DNA of 64,000 nt, taken from assembly GCA_963691835.1 (NCBI GenBank), contig OY829383.1, positions 2,170,001 to 2,234,000 on the forward strand. The letters are read 5' to 3'. The notes under the pieces were generated by a model. The model saw nothing but the letters and a program-made list of their open reading frames with translations. It did no database searches and had not been told where the DNA came from. The DNA is from G963691835 sp963691835. GTDB taxonomy: Bacteria > Pseudomonadota > Alphaproteobacteria > Thalassobaculales > Thalassobaculaceae. This document shows, in pieces, positions 24,527 to 32,861 of this stretch. The position numbers were made by a program, and so were the translations under genes. Position 1 is the first letter of the stretch. Every line of letters starts with the position of its first letter.

Positions 24527-25537
24527 GTGGACGAGCGCCCGCGCCTGATCATTACGACGAAACCCGGCAGCAAGCGGGTGGATGACCTGACCGCGGCCTT
24601 GACCACCGATTGGGAGATCTTGCCGATCAACCCGACGGAAGACCCCGAGGCTTTCGATGCGGAGTTGGGGTCAGTCGACGTGATCGTCGGCGGCAAGTCC
24701 CGCCCGATCCCGCCGACCAACCGTCTGAAGCTCTACCACGCCCCGTTCACCGGGTATGACTGGATCACACCGGACGAGCTTCCGCGTGGTGTTTTGTTCT
24801 GCAATACCCACGAGCATGAAGCCACGATCGCCGAGCACGTGTTGTTGGGGATGCTCGAGTGGCAGATCGGCCTGATGCGGGACACGGACCCACATATGCG
24901 GAAGAAATCCTGGGACGGACGCTCGATCTCGAATGGCCCCCTTCACCGGGAGCTCTTTGGCGGCACGGTTGGCATCGTCGGCTACGGCCATATCGGCCGC
25001 GAGGTGGCCCGGCGGTGCAAGGCCTTCGGGATGAAGGTGATGGCTGTCTCCCGGACCGTCCGCGATGAAGGGGATCTCGTTGACTGGTATGGCACTGTGG
25101 ATGAGCTTGCTCATCTGCTTGCGGAAAGCGACTTCGTGATCGTCACCGCCCCGCTGGACGACGCGACACGCGGCATGATCGGGCCCGATCAGTTCGCTCA
25201 GATGAAGGAAGATGCCGTCATCTCCAACGTTGGCCGTGGCGAGGTCATCGACGAAGCGGCCCTTTACGAGGCCCTGGTCTCCCGCCGTATTCGGGGCGGC
25301 ATCATCGACGTCTGGTACGACTACCCAAGCAAGACGGCGCCTAACCCCTGGCCGTCCAAGTTCCCGTTCCAGAAGCTCGACAACGTGATCATGTCCCCCC
25401 ACAACTCCGCCTGGACGGAGCCTATGGGACAGCGGCGCTGGACCTTCGTCGCCGCAAATCTCGACCGTTTCGCCCGGGGGGAGCCGTTGGAGAACATCTG
25501 TTTCGAGGGCACGGGCGCCCCAGCGGAGCAGGCCTGA
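24527..25537 (+). CDS. D-isomer-specific 2-hydroxyacid dehydrogenase family protein
   Basis: A 336 aa NAD(P)-dependent dehydrogenase of the D-lactate/phosphoglycerate/formate dehydrogenase fold. FNGG-type substrate loops are followed by EATIAEHVLLGMLEW, the cofactor motif GTVGIVGYGHIGREVARR (residues about 147-164), SNVGRGEVIDEAAL with the catalytic Arg, GGIIDVWYDYP, and MSPHNSAWTEPM with the catalytic His. The frame is open 26 codons further upstream. GTG at 24527 is preferred because GAGGAG lies about 10 bp before it. It is divergent from ggt and 110 bp upstream of the SDH-like operon. Substrate unknown. Confidence 0.87.
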   Translation: MDERPRLIITTKPGSKRVDDLTAALTTDWEILPINPTEDPEAFDAELGSVDVIVGGKSRPIPPTNRLKLYHAPFTGYDWITPDELPRGVLFCNTHEHEATIAEHVLLGMLEWQIGLMRDTDPHMRKKSWDGRSISNGPLHRELFGGTVGIVGYGHIGREVARRCKAFGMKVMAVSRTVRDEGDLVDWYGTVDELAHLLAESDFVIVTAPLDDATRGMIGPDQFAQMKEDAVISNVGRGEVIDEAALYEALVSRRIRGGIIDVWYDYPSKTAPNPWPSKFPFQKLDNVIMSPHNSAWTEPMGQRRWTFVAANLDRFARGEPLENICFEGTGAPAEQA

Positions 25538-25647
25538 GCGACAAAGCGCCGCTTCCGGGGCCGGTCGAATGTTCCCCGGTGGCGTTTTCACAGGGGGCCG
25601 GACGCTGCTAGGGTCGCTACACGCAACACACATACGGATTGAGCACC

Positions 25648-26376
25648 GTGAGCACCGTGAGCACTGAGACACTCGCCGTCGACATTTGGCGCGGCAAGGA
25701 CGATGGACGCTTTGTCACCTACGAGGTGCCGCAGCAGGACAGCCAAACTGTGCTTGATGTCGTTACGTATGTGCAACGTCATTTGGAGCCGGCTCTGGCC
25801 TACCGGTTCGCGTGTCGGGTGGGGGTCTGTGGCTCGTGCGCGATGACGGTCAACGGCCGGCCGCGCTGGACCTGCCGTGCCCATGTCGCGAACGTCGCAA
25901 AAGACGGAAAACTTCGTATCGAGCCGCTTGAGAATTTGCCAAAAATCAAGGACTTGGCGGCCGACATGACACCATTCTTTGAGAAGTGGCAAAAGGCGCG
26001 GGGCCGTTTCGAGGGGACCACGGGCCGCGCGCAGCCGTTGTCGAAAGTCTCCCCCGACAGCCCGGAGCGCAAGGCCGCGAACGCCGGTATCGAGTGCATC
26101 AACTGCGGTGTCTGCTACGCGGCCTGTGATGTCGTCCGCTGGAATCCGGATTATCTCGGCCCGGCCGCTTTGAACCGGGCCTGGACCTTGGCCAACGATG
26201 TCCGGGACGCGGATCGTACCGGTGTTCTCCAAGCCGTCGCCGCCGATGGCGGCTGCCATAGCTGCCACACCCACGGGAGCTGCGTGGAGCACTGTCCCGT
26301 CGGCATCAACCCCACCGCCGGTATCGCGGGTTTGAAGCGCATGACCCTCGCCGAGATGCTGAAGGGCCGCCTCTGA
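25648..26376 (+). CDS. Succinate dehydrogenase/fumarate reductase-like iron-sulfur subunit
   Basis: The electron-transfer subunit of a complex II-like enzyme, 242 aa. The 2Fe-2S ferredoxin domain has CRVGVCGSCAMTVNGRPRWTC (ligands C-G-C-C, with Val in place of the usual Glu). The C-terminal ferredoxin domain has ECINCGVCYAAC for the 4Fe-4S cluster, and GCHSCHTHGSCVEHCP, where one extra Cys precedes the normal CxxxxxCxxxC of the 3Fe-4S cluster. Start: a 9-bp unit AGCACCGTG repeats, giving TTG 25639, GTG 25648 and GTG 25657 in frame without a clear ribosome site; GTG 25648 is a compromise. It overlaps the next anchor gene by 1 nt and is first in the B-anchor-anchor-A operon. Confidence 0.9.
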   Translation: MSTVSTETLAVDIWRGKDDGRFVTYEVPQQDSQTVLDVVTYVQRHLEPALAYRFACRVGVCGSCAMTVNGRPRWTCRAHVANVAKDGKLRIEPLENLPKIKDLAADMTPFFEKWQKARGRFEGTTGRAQPLSKVSPDSPERKAANAGIECINCGVCYAACDVVRWNPDYLGPAALNRAWTLANDVRDADRTGVLQAVAADGGCHSCHTHGSCVEHCPVGINPTAGIAGLKRMTLAEMLKGRL

Positions 26377-26705
26377 TGAGCGAGACCCGGCTCTGGTTTC
26401 TGCAACGGCTGACGGCGCTGATCCTGGCACCGCTGGTCATCGGGCATCTCGCGATGATCATCTACGCCGTGCGCGGGGGCCTCTCCGCCGCCGAAATCCT
26501 GGGCCGAACCCAGGGAAACATGGGTTGGGCCGCGTTCTATGGGATCTTCGTCATCGCCGTGGCCGTGCATGGATCGATCGGTGTCCGAAACGTTCTCCGG
26601 GAATGGGCCGGCCTCAAAGGCCCCGTGCTGAACCGGATTTGCCTGGGCCTTGCGGCCGTCCTGGTCGTGCTGGGTCTTCGGGCGGTATGGGCGGTGTCGG
26701 CATGA
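26376..26705 (+). CDS. Complex II-like membrane anchor subunit (first)
   Basis: A 109 aa protein with three membrane helices (about residues 12-32, 47-68 and 86-106). RLWFLQRLTALILAPLVIGHLAMIIYAV resembles the start of SdhC/SdhD anchors, with a His in helix one, and IAVAVHGSIGVRNVLREW in helix two places a His where anchors bind haem b. It starts one base before the iron-sulfur subunit stop ends and overlaps the second anchor by 4 nt. Identification rests mainly on position between iron-sulfur and flavin subunits and on the helix pattern; quinone-site residues cannot be assigned. Confidence 0.78.
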   Translation: MSETRLWFLQRLTALILAPLVIGHLAMIIYAVRGGLSAAEILGRTQGNMGWAAFYGIFVIAVAVHGSIGVRNVLREWAGLKGPVLNRICLGLAAVLVVLGLRAVWAVSA

Positions 26706-27043
26706 TGCGCCCGTCCCGCAATCACCCGGGCTGGTGGGCGTTCGTCATCCACCGGATCTCCGGCATCTTGTTGGCGTTGTTCCTGCCGCTCCATTTCCTC
26801 GCGCTCGGCCTCGCGCTGGAGGGGGCGGCAGCACTGGATGCGATGCTGGCGTGGACCGAGAACCCTCTGGTGAAGGCGGCGGAGTGGGGCTTGGTGACCC
26901 TGCTGTCGGTTCACCTCGCCTTCGGTCTCCGGGTTATGGTGCTGGAGTTCCTGCCCTGGCGGGACAGCCTCAAGACCATGATCGGGCTCGGGGCCGGGGC
27001 GTCGGTCCTGATGGGACTGGTCTTTCTGTTGAACCTTGGATGA
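26702..27043 (+). CDS. Complex II-like membrane anchor subunit (second)
   Basis: A 113 aa, three-helix membrane protein. PGWWAFVIHRISGILLALFLP has the HRxSG motif of cytochrome b556 (SdhC) subunits, LPLHFLALGLALEG offers another His, and LLSVHLAFGLRVMVLEFLP in the next helix gives a further candidate haem ligand. The frame is open upstream, but ATG 26702 overlaps the stop of the preceding gene (ATGA) and begins at the right place for an SdhC-like N-terminus. The flavoprotein gene follows 13 bp later. Together the two anchors would make a two-subunit membrane domain. Confidence 0.8.
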   Translation: MMRPSRNHPGWWAFVIHRISGILLALFLPLHFLALGLALEGAAALDAMLAWTENPLVKAAEWGLVTLLSVHLAFGLRVMVLEFLPWRDSLKTMIGLGAGASVLMGLVFLLNLG

Positions 27044-27056
27044 GGGCGGTTGAGCG

Positions 27057-28811
27057 ATGACGGCGATTGAGCATCTGGATACCGATGTGCTGATCCTGGG
27101 TGCCGGCGGTGCCGGGCTTTTCGCGGCACTTCACGCGCTCCAGGCGGACCCGGACCTGCGGGTGACCATCGCGTCGAAGGGGCTTCTCGGCAAATCCGGC
27201 TGCACCCGCATGGTTCAGGGCGGCTACAACGTGGCGCTGGCCGCCGGGGACTCGGTCGAGCGGCACTTCATGGACACGATCGTCGGCGGGAAATGGCTGC
27301 CCCGGCAGGATCTCGCCTGGCGCCTTGTCGAGGGCGCGGTTGAGCGCATCCGCGAGCTCGAGAACGAGATCGGCTGCTATTTCGACCGGAATCCGGACGG
27401 CACCCTCCATCAGAAGGCCTTCGCGGGTCAGAGCTTCGATCGGACGGTTCACAAAGGCGACCTGACCGGCATCGAAATCATCAATCGCCTGATGGAGCAG
27501 GTGTGGGCGCGGGGCATCGACCGGCTGGAGGAGCATCGCGCCGTCTCTCTGGTCCCGGCGGCGGACGGCTCCGGCCTCGCCGGTGTCCTGATGCTGGACA
27601 TGCGGACGGGCACGTGGCGGCTGGTCCGGGCCAAGGCGACGTTGCTTGGCACCGGCGGCGGTCCGACGATGTATCTCTACCACACCCCCTCCGGCGACAA
27701 GGCGTGCGACGGCATGGCGATGGCGCTGCGCTCGGGCCTCGCGCTCCGGGACATGGAGATGGTGCAGTTCCATCCCACGGGTCTTCTCGCGGGCAGTGAG
27801 ACGCGGATGACCGGAACCGTGCTGGAAGAGGGGCTGCGCGGGGCGGGCGGTTATCTTCTCGACGGGGCGGGCAACCGGTTCATGGGCCGCTACGATCCGG
27901 CGGGGGAGCGGGCGACCCGCGACATCGTTTCCCGCGCGATCTACGCGGAGATGCGGGCCGGGAACACCACGCCGAACGGCGGCGTCTATATCGAGATGGC
28001 CCATCTCGGGCCCGAGGAGGTCAGCCGCCGGTTCAAAGGCATGGTCACCCGCTGTGCGGACTGCGGCTTCGACCTCGCGGGCGGCCGGGTGGAGGTGGTG
28101 CCGACGGCCCACTACATGATGGGCGGGGTGGAGTTCGAGCTTGATTGCAGCACCACCATGCCCGGCCTCTTCGCGGCGGGTGAGGATTGCGGCGGCGTTC
28201 ATGGGGCCAACCGGCTTGGCGGGAACGGGGTTGCCAACTCCACCGTCTTCGGCGGGATCGCGGGCGACAGCATGGCCGCTTACGCGCGGGGCGAGGGCGC
28301 GCTGAAGGACCCGGACATGGCCACGGTGGATGAGGAGATCGGCCGCGCCGAGCTGCCCTTCGCCCATGGCTCGACCGGCTTCGCCGACCTGCGCGACCGG
28401 TTGTGGCAGACCATGTGGGACGAGGTCGGCATCCTTCGCGACGCGGCGGGCCTCGGCCGGGCGCTGGAGACGCTGGACGGGTATGAGGCCGAGCTGATGC
28501 GCGCGGGCCTGCCGGACGGCGACCGGGCCTTCAATCTGACCTGGCAGGACTGGCTCAACCTCCGCAGCCAGATCGAGATCTCCCGCGTCATCACCACCGC
28601 CGCCTTGGCCCGTGAAGACAGCCGGGGCGCCCATTTCCGGGAGGATTTCCCCGATGTCGTCGATCTGGACCGCACCACCTTCACCCGCGTGACCGGGGCG
28701 GAGGGGGCGGCTCCCAAGGTGGACATGGTGCCCGTGGACTTCACCATCGTCTCCCCCGGCCAATCGCTGATCGACGACGCCGTGGGCGCGCCGGTCCAGG
28801 CCGCCGAGTAG
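27057..28811 (+). CDS. Succinate dehydrogenase/fumarate reductase-like flavoprotein subunit
   Basis: A 584 aa FAD protein of the SdhA/FrdA/L-aspartate oxidase family. The FAD motif is VLILGAGGAGLFAALHAL (residues 10-27). QFHPTGLLAGSE and TVLEEGLRGAGGYLLDGAG form the dicarboxylate site, ERATRDIVSRAI carries the conserved acid/Arg pair, HYMMGGVEFELD the second His, and GANRLGGNGVANSTVFGG the C-terminal FAD contact. The covalent-flavin His of SdhA/FrdA (HTxxxQGG) is replaced by Cys: KSGCTRMVQGGYNVAL. Size and the C-terminal helical domain fit SdhA better than NadB. The gene is last of the four-gene operon. Succinate or fumarate is the likely substrate, but another dicarboxylate is possible. Confidence 0.88.
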   Translation: MTAIEHLDTDVLILGAGGAGLFAALHALQADPDLRVTIASKGLLGKSGCTRMVQGGYNVALAAGDSVERHFMDTIVGGKWLPRQDLAWRLVEGAVERIRELENEIGCYFDRNPDGTLHQKAFAGQSFDRTVHKGDLTGIEIINRLMEQVWARGIDRLEEHRAVSLVPAADGSGLAGVLMLDMRTGTWRLVRAKATLLGTGGGPTMYLYHTPSGDKACDGMAMALRSGLALRDMEMVQFHPTGLLAGSETRMTGTVLEEGLRGAGGYLLDGAGNRFMGRYDPAGERATRDIVSRAIYAEMRAGNTTPNGGVYIEMAHLGPEEVSRRFKGMVTRCADCGFDLAGGRVEVVPTAHYMMGGVEFELDCSTTMPGLFAAGEDCGGVHGANRLGGNGVANSTVFGGIAGDSMAAYARGEGALKDPDMATVDEEIGRAELPFAHGSTGFADLRDRLWQTMWDEVGILRDAAGLGRALETLDGYEAELMRAGLPDGDRAFNLTWQDWLNLRSQIEISRVITTAALAREDSRGAHFREDFPDVVDLDRTTFTRVTGAEGAAPKVDMVPVDFTIVSPGQSLIDDAVGAPVQAAE

Positions 28812-28865
28812 GGCCCGGCCGTGCCCGGGGGCCTCACCAACGCCCGTGGGATATCAGGGGCGCCA

Positions 28866-29468
28866 GTGCTTTTCGACAGCGGCGGAATATCGGTCGTTGA
28901 GGCGGTCCCAGCCATTTGGCACGCCTTCGAAACAATCATGGGACCTAAGGGCGGGGCGGGTGGCTGCTGGTGTATGCTTTGGCGGTCCGCGTCCAAGAAG
29001 GCCTTCACCGAGACGTGCAAGATCGACAACGGTGCTGGGAACAAGGCGGCGATCCGGGCCGTGTTCGATGCGCCGGACCCGCCGGGCCTGCTGGCTTTCG
29101 ACGGTGAGACCCCGGTCGGCTGGCTCTCCCTCGCCCGCCGCAGCACGCTCCCAGCCCTTGCCCGCTCCCGCGTGCTGAAGCCGGTGGACGAGACCGATGT
29201 CTGGTCCATCACCTGCTTCCTCGTCGCCAAAACCCACCGCCGCCAGGGCGTCTCCGTCGACCTGCTTCGGGGGGCCGACGCCTTCGTCGCGAAACGCGGC
29301 GGCGGCACCATCGAGGGCTACCCCATCGCCCCCAAAGACGGCACCTACCCCGCCGTCTACGCCTGGACCGGCCTCGCGAAGGCCTTCGAGACCGCCGGAT
29401 ACCAAGAGGTCGCCCGCCGCTCGGAAACCCGGCCAGTCATGCGGCGGGTGGTATATGATGGGTCTTAG
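28866..29468 (+). CDS. GNAT-family N-acetyltransferase
   Basis: A 200 aa GCN5-related acetyltransferase. The segment GPKGGAGGCWCMLWR (about residues 26-40) is typical of a GNAT subgroup with a CWCMxWR motif. PVGWLSLARRS forms the first core strands, WSITCFLVAKTHRRQGVSVDLL is the acetyl-CoA loop (RRQGV in place of Q/RxxGxG/A), and YAWTGLAKAFETAGY is the C-terminal strand-helix. An in-frame GTG at 28821 is the other possible start. I chose GTG at 28866, preceded by AGGGG, as homology starts soon after. It is 54 bp downstream of the flavoprotein gene. The acetyl acceptor is unknown. Confidence 0.82.
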   Translation: MLFDSGGISVVEAVPAIWHAFETIMGPKGGAGGCWCMLWRSASKKAFTETCKIDNGAGNKAAIRAVFDAPDPPGLLAFDGETPVGWLSLARRSTLPALARSRVLKPVDETDVWSITCFLVAKTHRRQGVSVDLLRGADAFVAKRGGGTIEGYPIAPKDGTYPAVYAWTGLAKAFETAGYQEVARRSETRPVMRRVVYDGS

Positions 29469-29642
29469 ACTTGATTGCCATGGCGCGCGTTTTTGCTTGA
29501 CGTGTTTTGTTGACCACCAACTCCCGCGTGCGAATCACCTTGAAAGTATCCATATACGCTGTAGTATCCCGCGCGCTTCGCATGGTGGACGCGATGAGAA
29601 GTCGTCGGCCCGGGTCTAAAAACGGAACTATTTCAAGGGCGA
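29469..29642. other. Gap with no supported gene
   Basis: This stretch is more AT-rich than its flanks. A 78-codon minus-strand frame (29673 to 29437) crosses into the GNAT 3' end and shows no recognisable motif, so it is not annotated. No RNA gene or terminator is evident. Confidence 0.4.
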
Positions 29643-29781
29643 ATGGCAGTGCATCGTCAGGCCTCAGCAGCAAGACGAATGGTTATTGACGGCCTGGAAA
29701 TGGCCGTTCACTATCGTTTCGATGCCGGGCTTATTGCGCTGACGGCTGGATTCCTGGGGTTCACGCATGACCGAACATAAG
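29643..29781 (+). CDS. Possible 45-aa small protein
   Basis: ATG at 29643 opens a 45-codon frame ending at TAA 29781. The product has an N-terminal MAVHRQASAARRMV and a hydrophobic C-terminal half (HYRFDAGLIALTAGFLGF). It overlaps the start of the 76-aa gene by 15 nt. There is no clear ribosome site. It could be a small membrane peptide or the decayed end of a longer gene; support is weak. Confidence 0.2.
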
Positions 29782-29997
29782 AATCCGCGTATGGCGACGC
29801 ATGACGCTCTCCGGGAAGAACTCCGTGAGGTGATCGACGCCGGCAGCTTCCAGCAGCGGGATTACGCCAATGACGGCCTGACCGCTGATGATTGGGTCAG
29901 CCTTGTGGAGACCGCTGGTAAGGCCGACGCTGGCATCGACGACGCGTATCCGGACCCGACTGTGACCGCAACCGCGCAGTACCCCGTAAAGCGGTAG
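29767..29997 (+). CDS. Unknown 76-aa protein
   Basis: A small acidic protein that I do not recognise. It has no membrane segment or metal motif. The middle part (REELREVIDAGSFQQRDYAN and LTADDWVSLVETAGKADAG) reads like helical protein with natural composition, which supports coding. It begins at ATG 29767 and precedes the 180-aa unknown gene by 9 bp on the same strand, so the two are likely one transcript. Function unknown. Confidence 0.45.
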   Translation: MTEHKNPRMATHDALREELREVIDAGSFQQRDYANDGLTADDWVSLVETAGKADAGIDDAYPDPTVTATAQYPVKR

Positions 29998-30006
29998 TCT
30001 CAGTCG

Positions 30007-30549
30007 ATGAACACCGCTGATCTGCAGCACAAGGCCGCCGCGCTCTACGACTTATTGTCGAATGCTTGCGAGCAAAGAAAGATAAGACTTGCAGCGGGTG
30101 ATATCTCAGTCCCTTTGATTGCGGAGGTTTGCTATCACCTCCATAAAGATCTCAACCGGATTGATGAGCATCAGCAGGGTGAGGCCGCAGTCCAGAACTT
30201 CATGGGGTTCCTTGTCTTCTGGGTCGCGAAGCTGAAGCCGATCCGGCCGGTGGTCCACAAGGGCAAATCCATCGTCGACATCAACGAACAGGCGGCGGTC
30301 TGGGCCTGTCATCTGCTGTTCAGATCCTTGCCCGAAACCCGGAAGTCCCAGAAGGACGTCGCGGCGCTGAAAGGGGACAAGGCTTCCAAGACCCGCGTTC
30401 TGGACCACACCTTCCGGTTCTACATGTCGGATGGGCGTTACATCTCGCTGATCTATACGATCCGGCACCGGAACATCACGGGTGATGCGCTTACACTGTA
30501 CTTTGGCGCCCTCATCCGCGCGGGGTTATTCAAACGATCGGACGGGTGA
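30007..30549 (+). CDS. Unknown 180-aa protein
   Basis: No family recognised. The 180 aa product is soluble and mixed alpha/beta in look, with Lys/Arg patches (KLKPIRPVVHKGKS, ETRKSQKDVAALKGDKASK) and a C-terminal ITGDALTLYFGALIRAGLF. Codon use and GC at third positions resemble neighbouring genes in its second half, while the first 40 codons are AT-richer. It follows the 76-aa gene by 9 bp. The region from 29469 to 30690 holds only unknowns and looks like an insertion of accessory genes between conserved ones. Confidence 0.6.
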   Translation: MNTADLQHKAAALYDLLSNACEQRKIRLAAGDISVPLIAEVCYHLHKDLNRIDEHQQGEAAVQNFMGFLVFWVAKLKPIRPVVHKGKSIVDINEQAAVWACHLLFRSLPETRKSQKDVAALKGDKASKTRVLDHTFRFYMSDGRYISLIYTIRHRNITGDALTLYFGALIRAGLFKRSDG

Positions 30550-30693
30550 CCGGCCGCGTTCCATGTCCGAAGGCGAATGCTCAGACCTTGTGTCCGGCCC
30601 AGCACACCCGTTCATGTCCACAGTGTTTCTAGCCAAAATTACACGTTAAGGTCGCCATAGCGCTTTGGGACGTGCTGTCTTGGTTGGGTGGGC

Positions 30694-32241
30694 ATGGGTG
30701 AGATCTTTTGGCAAACGCTGATGGGATTGCTCGGTGCTGCCGGTGCCGGGGCGGTGGTCGTCTTGGGGGTAATCGGGGCGCTACTGGGGATACTTGGCGG
30801 CTTCAAAGTCTTTTTCGATGACGCGCGGTCGTTCCGGGAGTTGAGGATATGGTTGCTGCGCGGCCGGGCGGCGGATCGGTATCACAAGGCGATCGGGGCG
30901 CTGCTCGCTTGGGCCGACAGAACCTTCGACCCCGCCCCGGCTTTCTCAATCGGCGCGGCGTGTCGCCTCGCGACCCCCGCCGGTCTTTACCGGATCATGG
31001 GGTCCAAAGCGTTCGACAAATGCCTCCGCGTGGCGCTGCTCTACCCGGTCTTTCTGTTCTCGGTCGCGTGGCTCTTCGGCGGAACCGGGTATCTGGCAGA
31101 GGTCTCTATATTGCCTGAGCGGGACGGGGATGGCCAACCGCTATCGTTGTTTAACCGGCTGTGGCGATGGGGTGCGTTTGTCTTAGGCGCGATCTTCATC
31201 GCAGCTTACGTTGTCGCAGCACCTACCTTCGTAAACTGGATCGTTAATCGCCTTCGTCATCGACTGGCGCGTGCGCCATTGCCAACGCGCGCGATACGCT
31301 ACCTAGACGCAGTCGTTAGCTTCGTCACTATCGTCATGGTCGTCGGGGTCGTCGGTGTCGTTGTGCTCGTCGGGGGCGCCGCGTTCGTCGCGAGCGCCGT
31401 GGTCATCGGGGTCGCCGCGGGCGGTGTGGTCGTCGGGGGCGCCGTGGCCGTCGCGATCTTTGCGTTCGGCCTGAGCGGATCGTTCGGCGTGGTCGTCGCG
31501 GGCGTTATGGTTGGCGTGAGCGGCGCGCTCGTCGCCGTCCTCGGGGGTGGCGCGTTTGGCGTGGGCGTTGCGGCCGTCGCGAGCGTTGCGATTGCCGTCC
31601 TCTACGTTCTTCTTCCTTTCTTGAACGCGTTTATGGATCTGGCATCGCTCCAGGTCAGCAGGGTATTGATCCGTCACATGGTGCGGCATCAGGGGCCCCT
31701 TTATGGGGTGGGTGTGGCCCTGCATGTCGTCGCGGATCTGTTTCTGGCGGCGGCGTTCCTGGTCCTGCTGGCGGTGCTGCTGCCCGTCGTGTTGCAAGCC
31801 ACAAATCACGGGATCGAGGCGCTTGGAAATCTTATTGGGATGTCTTCGCCGCCAATCGATTGGGTGGGCATGGTGACGACCGCCCAGAAAGATCCTTTTG
31901 GTGCCGGGCTGATGGTCACCGGAATGCTGGCCACGACCCTGGTGCCGACGGCGGTGCATCTGGTGGCGGCCCTTGTCGCTTTGGCGTTTCCGCGCCTTGG
32001 CGGGAGAACCTTCGGTGTGATCGCCCGGCAGAGGGTGCCGTCAAAGGGCGGGCGGTTCGGCTTTGCGATGCTCTACGGCGTCACGGTCTTTGGCTCCTTC
32101 ACCGCCCTCGCGCTCGCCGGGATGGTGTTGTGGAGCCTGGGTGCCGCCGTCTGGCAGGCCAACCACCTCGCCGGCCTCGCCGATCTGGCGTACTGGGCCG
32201 GACGGCTTATCGGAGGACCGGGGGCGCCGCCGCCGCTTTGA
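30694..32241 (+). CDS. Unknown polytopic membrane protein with Val/Gly/Ala repeat region
   Basis: A 515 aa inner-membrane protein of no family known to me. Hydrophobic segments lie near residues 8-32, 110-128, 165-180, 350-380, 405-425 and 450-490. Residues about 205-305 are almost only Val, Gly, Ala and Ile with a few Ser/Phe. The DNA there is a degenerate GTC/GGC/GCG repeat: the 14-mer TCGTCGGGGGCGCC occurs at 31367-31380 and again at 31430-31443, 63 bp (21 codons) apart in frame. This part reads like tandem hydrophobic helices grown by repeat expansion. The start is ATG 30694; a GTG two codons earlier is possible. It converges on the methyltransferase gene. Confidence 0.72.
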   Translation: MGEIFWQTLMGLLGAAGAGAVVVLGVIGALLGILGGFKVFFDDARSFRELRIWLLRGRAADRYHKAIGALLAWADRTFDPAPAFSIGAACRLATPAGLYRIMGSKAFDKCLRVALLYPVFLFSVAWLFGGTGYLAEVSILPERDGDGQPLSLFNRLWRWGAFVLGAIFIAAYVVAAPTFVNWIVNRLRHRLARAPLPTRAIRYLDAVVSFVTIVMVVGVVGVVVLVGGAAFVASAVVIGVAAGGVVVGGAVAVAIFAFGLSGSFGVVVAGVMVGVSGALVAVLGGGAFGVGVAAVASVAIAVLYVLLPFLNAFMDLASLQVSRVLIRHMVRHQGPLYGVGVALHVVADLFLAAAFLVLLAVLLPVVLQATNHGIEALGNLIGMSSPPIDWVGMVTTAQKDPFGAGLMVTGMLATTLVPTAVHLVAALVALAFPRLGGRTFGVIARQRVPSKGGRFGFAMLYGVTVFGSFTALALAGMVLWSLGAAVWQANHLAGLADLAYWAGRLIGGPGAPPPL

Positions 32242-32258
32242 AGGGTCGGGGAGCGGTT

Positions 32259-32861
32259 CTATATCCCCGCCGGACGCACCACGCTCAAGCTTTCGGCGCC
32301 GTCGGTGCCGATGCGGTAGCGGTAGACCCAGGCGGACATGGCGGTCTCGACCACGCGGATTTCCTCGGCTTTCCAGCCCCGGAAGGCGAAGGCGTTGGAG
32401 AGGACCAGGGTGCCGGGGGCGAGTTCCCGGTCGAGCTTGTCCTGAAGCCGGTCCATGACCTGGAGCATCAGGTAGCAGACCATCAGGTCGGCATCGGACA
32501 GATCCCGCTTCAGGAAATCCCCCCAATGGAGGTCCAGATTGGGCCGGGGCCGGATCCGTTGGCGGAGGCGGCTGAAGGCGTAGGGGATGGGGGAAAGCTC
32601 GATGCCGATCACCCGCGCCTCCGGATACCGGTCGGCCAGCGTTACCGCCAGCGTGCCCCAGCCGGAGCCAAGGTCGTAGATCACCCGCGGGGCCGTGTCC
32701 GGCGGCAGCATCGCGACCATGGTCTCCTTCACCGCCCGGTTCGTCGGCATCGGCGGAACCCCGGTGCGCACGGTCGTCACCAGGATCGACAAGCCGCCCA
32801 CCAGCAGCGCGATCAGAACGGCGGCGTCGAGACCGCTTAACCCGCTGAGCGCCTCGGGCAT
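32259..32861 (-). CDS. Class I SAM-dependent methyltransferase with N-terminal membrane helix
   Basis: The 200 aa protein has an N-terminal hydrophobic stretch (AAVLIALLVGGLSILVTTV, about residues 9-27) that should anchor it in the inner membrane. A Rossmann methyltransferase domain follows: VIYDLGSGWGTLAVTLAD (motif I, E/DxGxGxG) at about residues 55-72, ARVIGIELSPIPYAF (acidic residue for the ribose) and DLMVCYLMLQVMDRL (motif IV). The acceptor is unknown; membrane-anchored forms often act on lipids or proteins. It abuts the NlpC/P60 gene by one base, and the run to 34986 is on one strand. Confidence 0.8.
   Translation of the reverse strand: MPEALSGLSGLDAAVLIALLVGGLSILVTTVRTGVPPMPTNRAVKETMVAMLPPDTAPRVIYDLGSGWGTLAVTLADRYPEARVIGIELSPIPYAFSRLRQRIRPRPNLDLHWGDFLKRDLSDADLMVCYLMLQVMDRLQDKLDRELAPGTLVLSNAFAFRGWKAEEIRVVETAMSAWVYRYRIGTDGAESLSVVRPAGI

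Noticed and set aside
25639..25665. Tandem AGCACCGTG units at the start of the iron-sulfur subunit gene
   Set aside because: Only two to three 9-bp copies that create alternative in-frame starts. Noted in the gene entry; not enough for a separate repeat claim.
26970..28763. A 597-codon minus-strand frame
   Set aside because: Antisense to the flavoprotein gene, with no domain; a by-product of high third-position GC.
31303..31959. A 218-codon minus-strand frame rich in His, Asp and Arg
   Set aside because: It lies wholly inside the plus-strand repeat membrane protein gene. Its odd composition is what GTC/GGC repeats give when read on the other strand, and it lacks a ribosome site.
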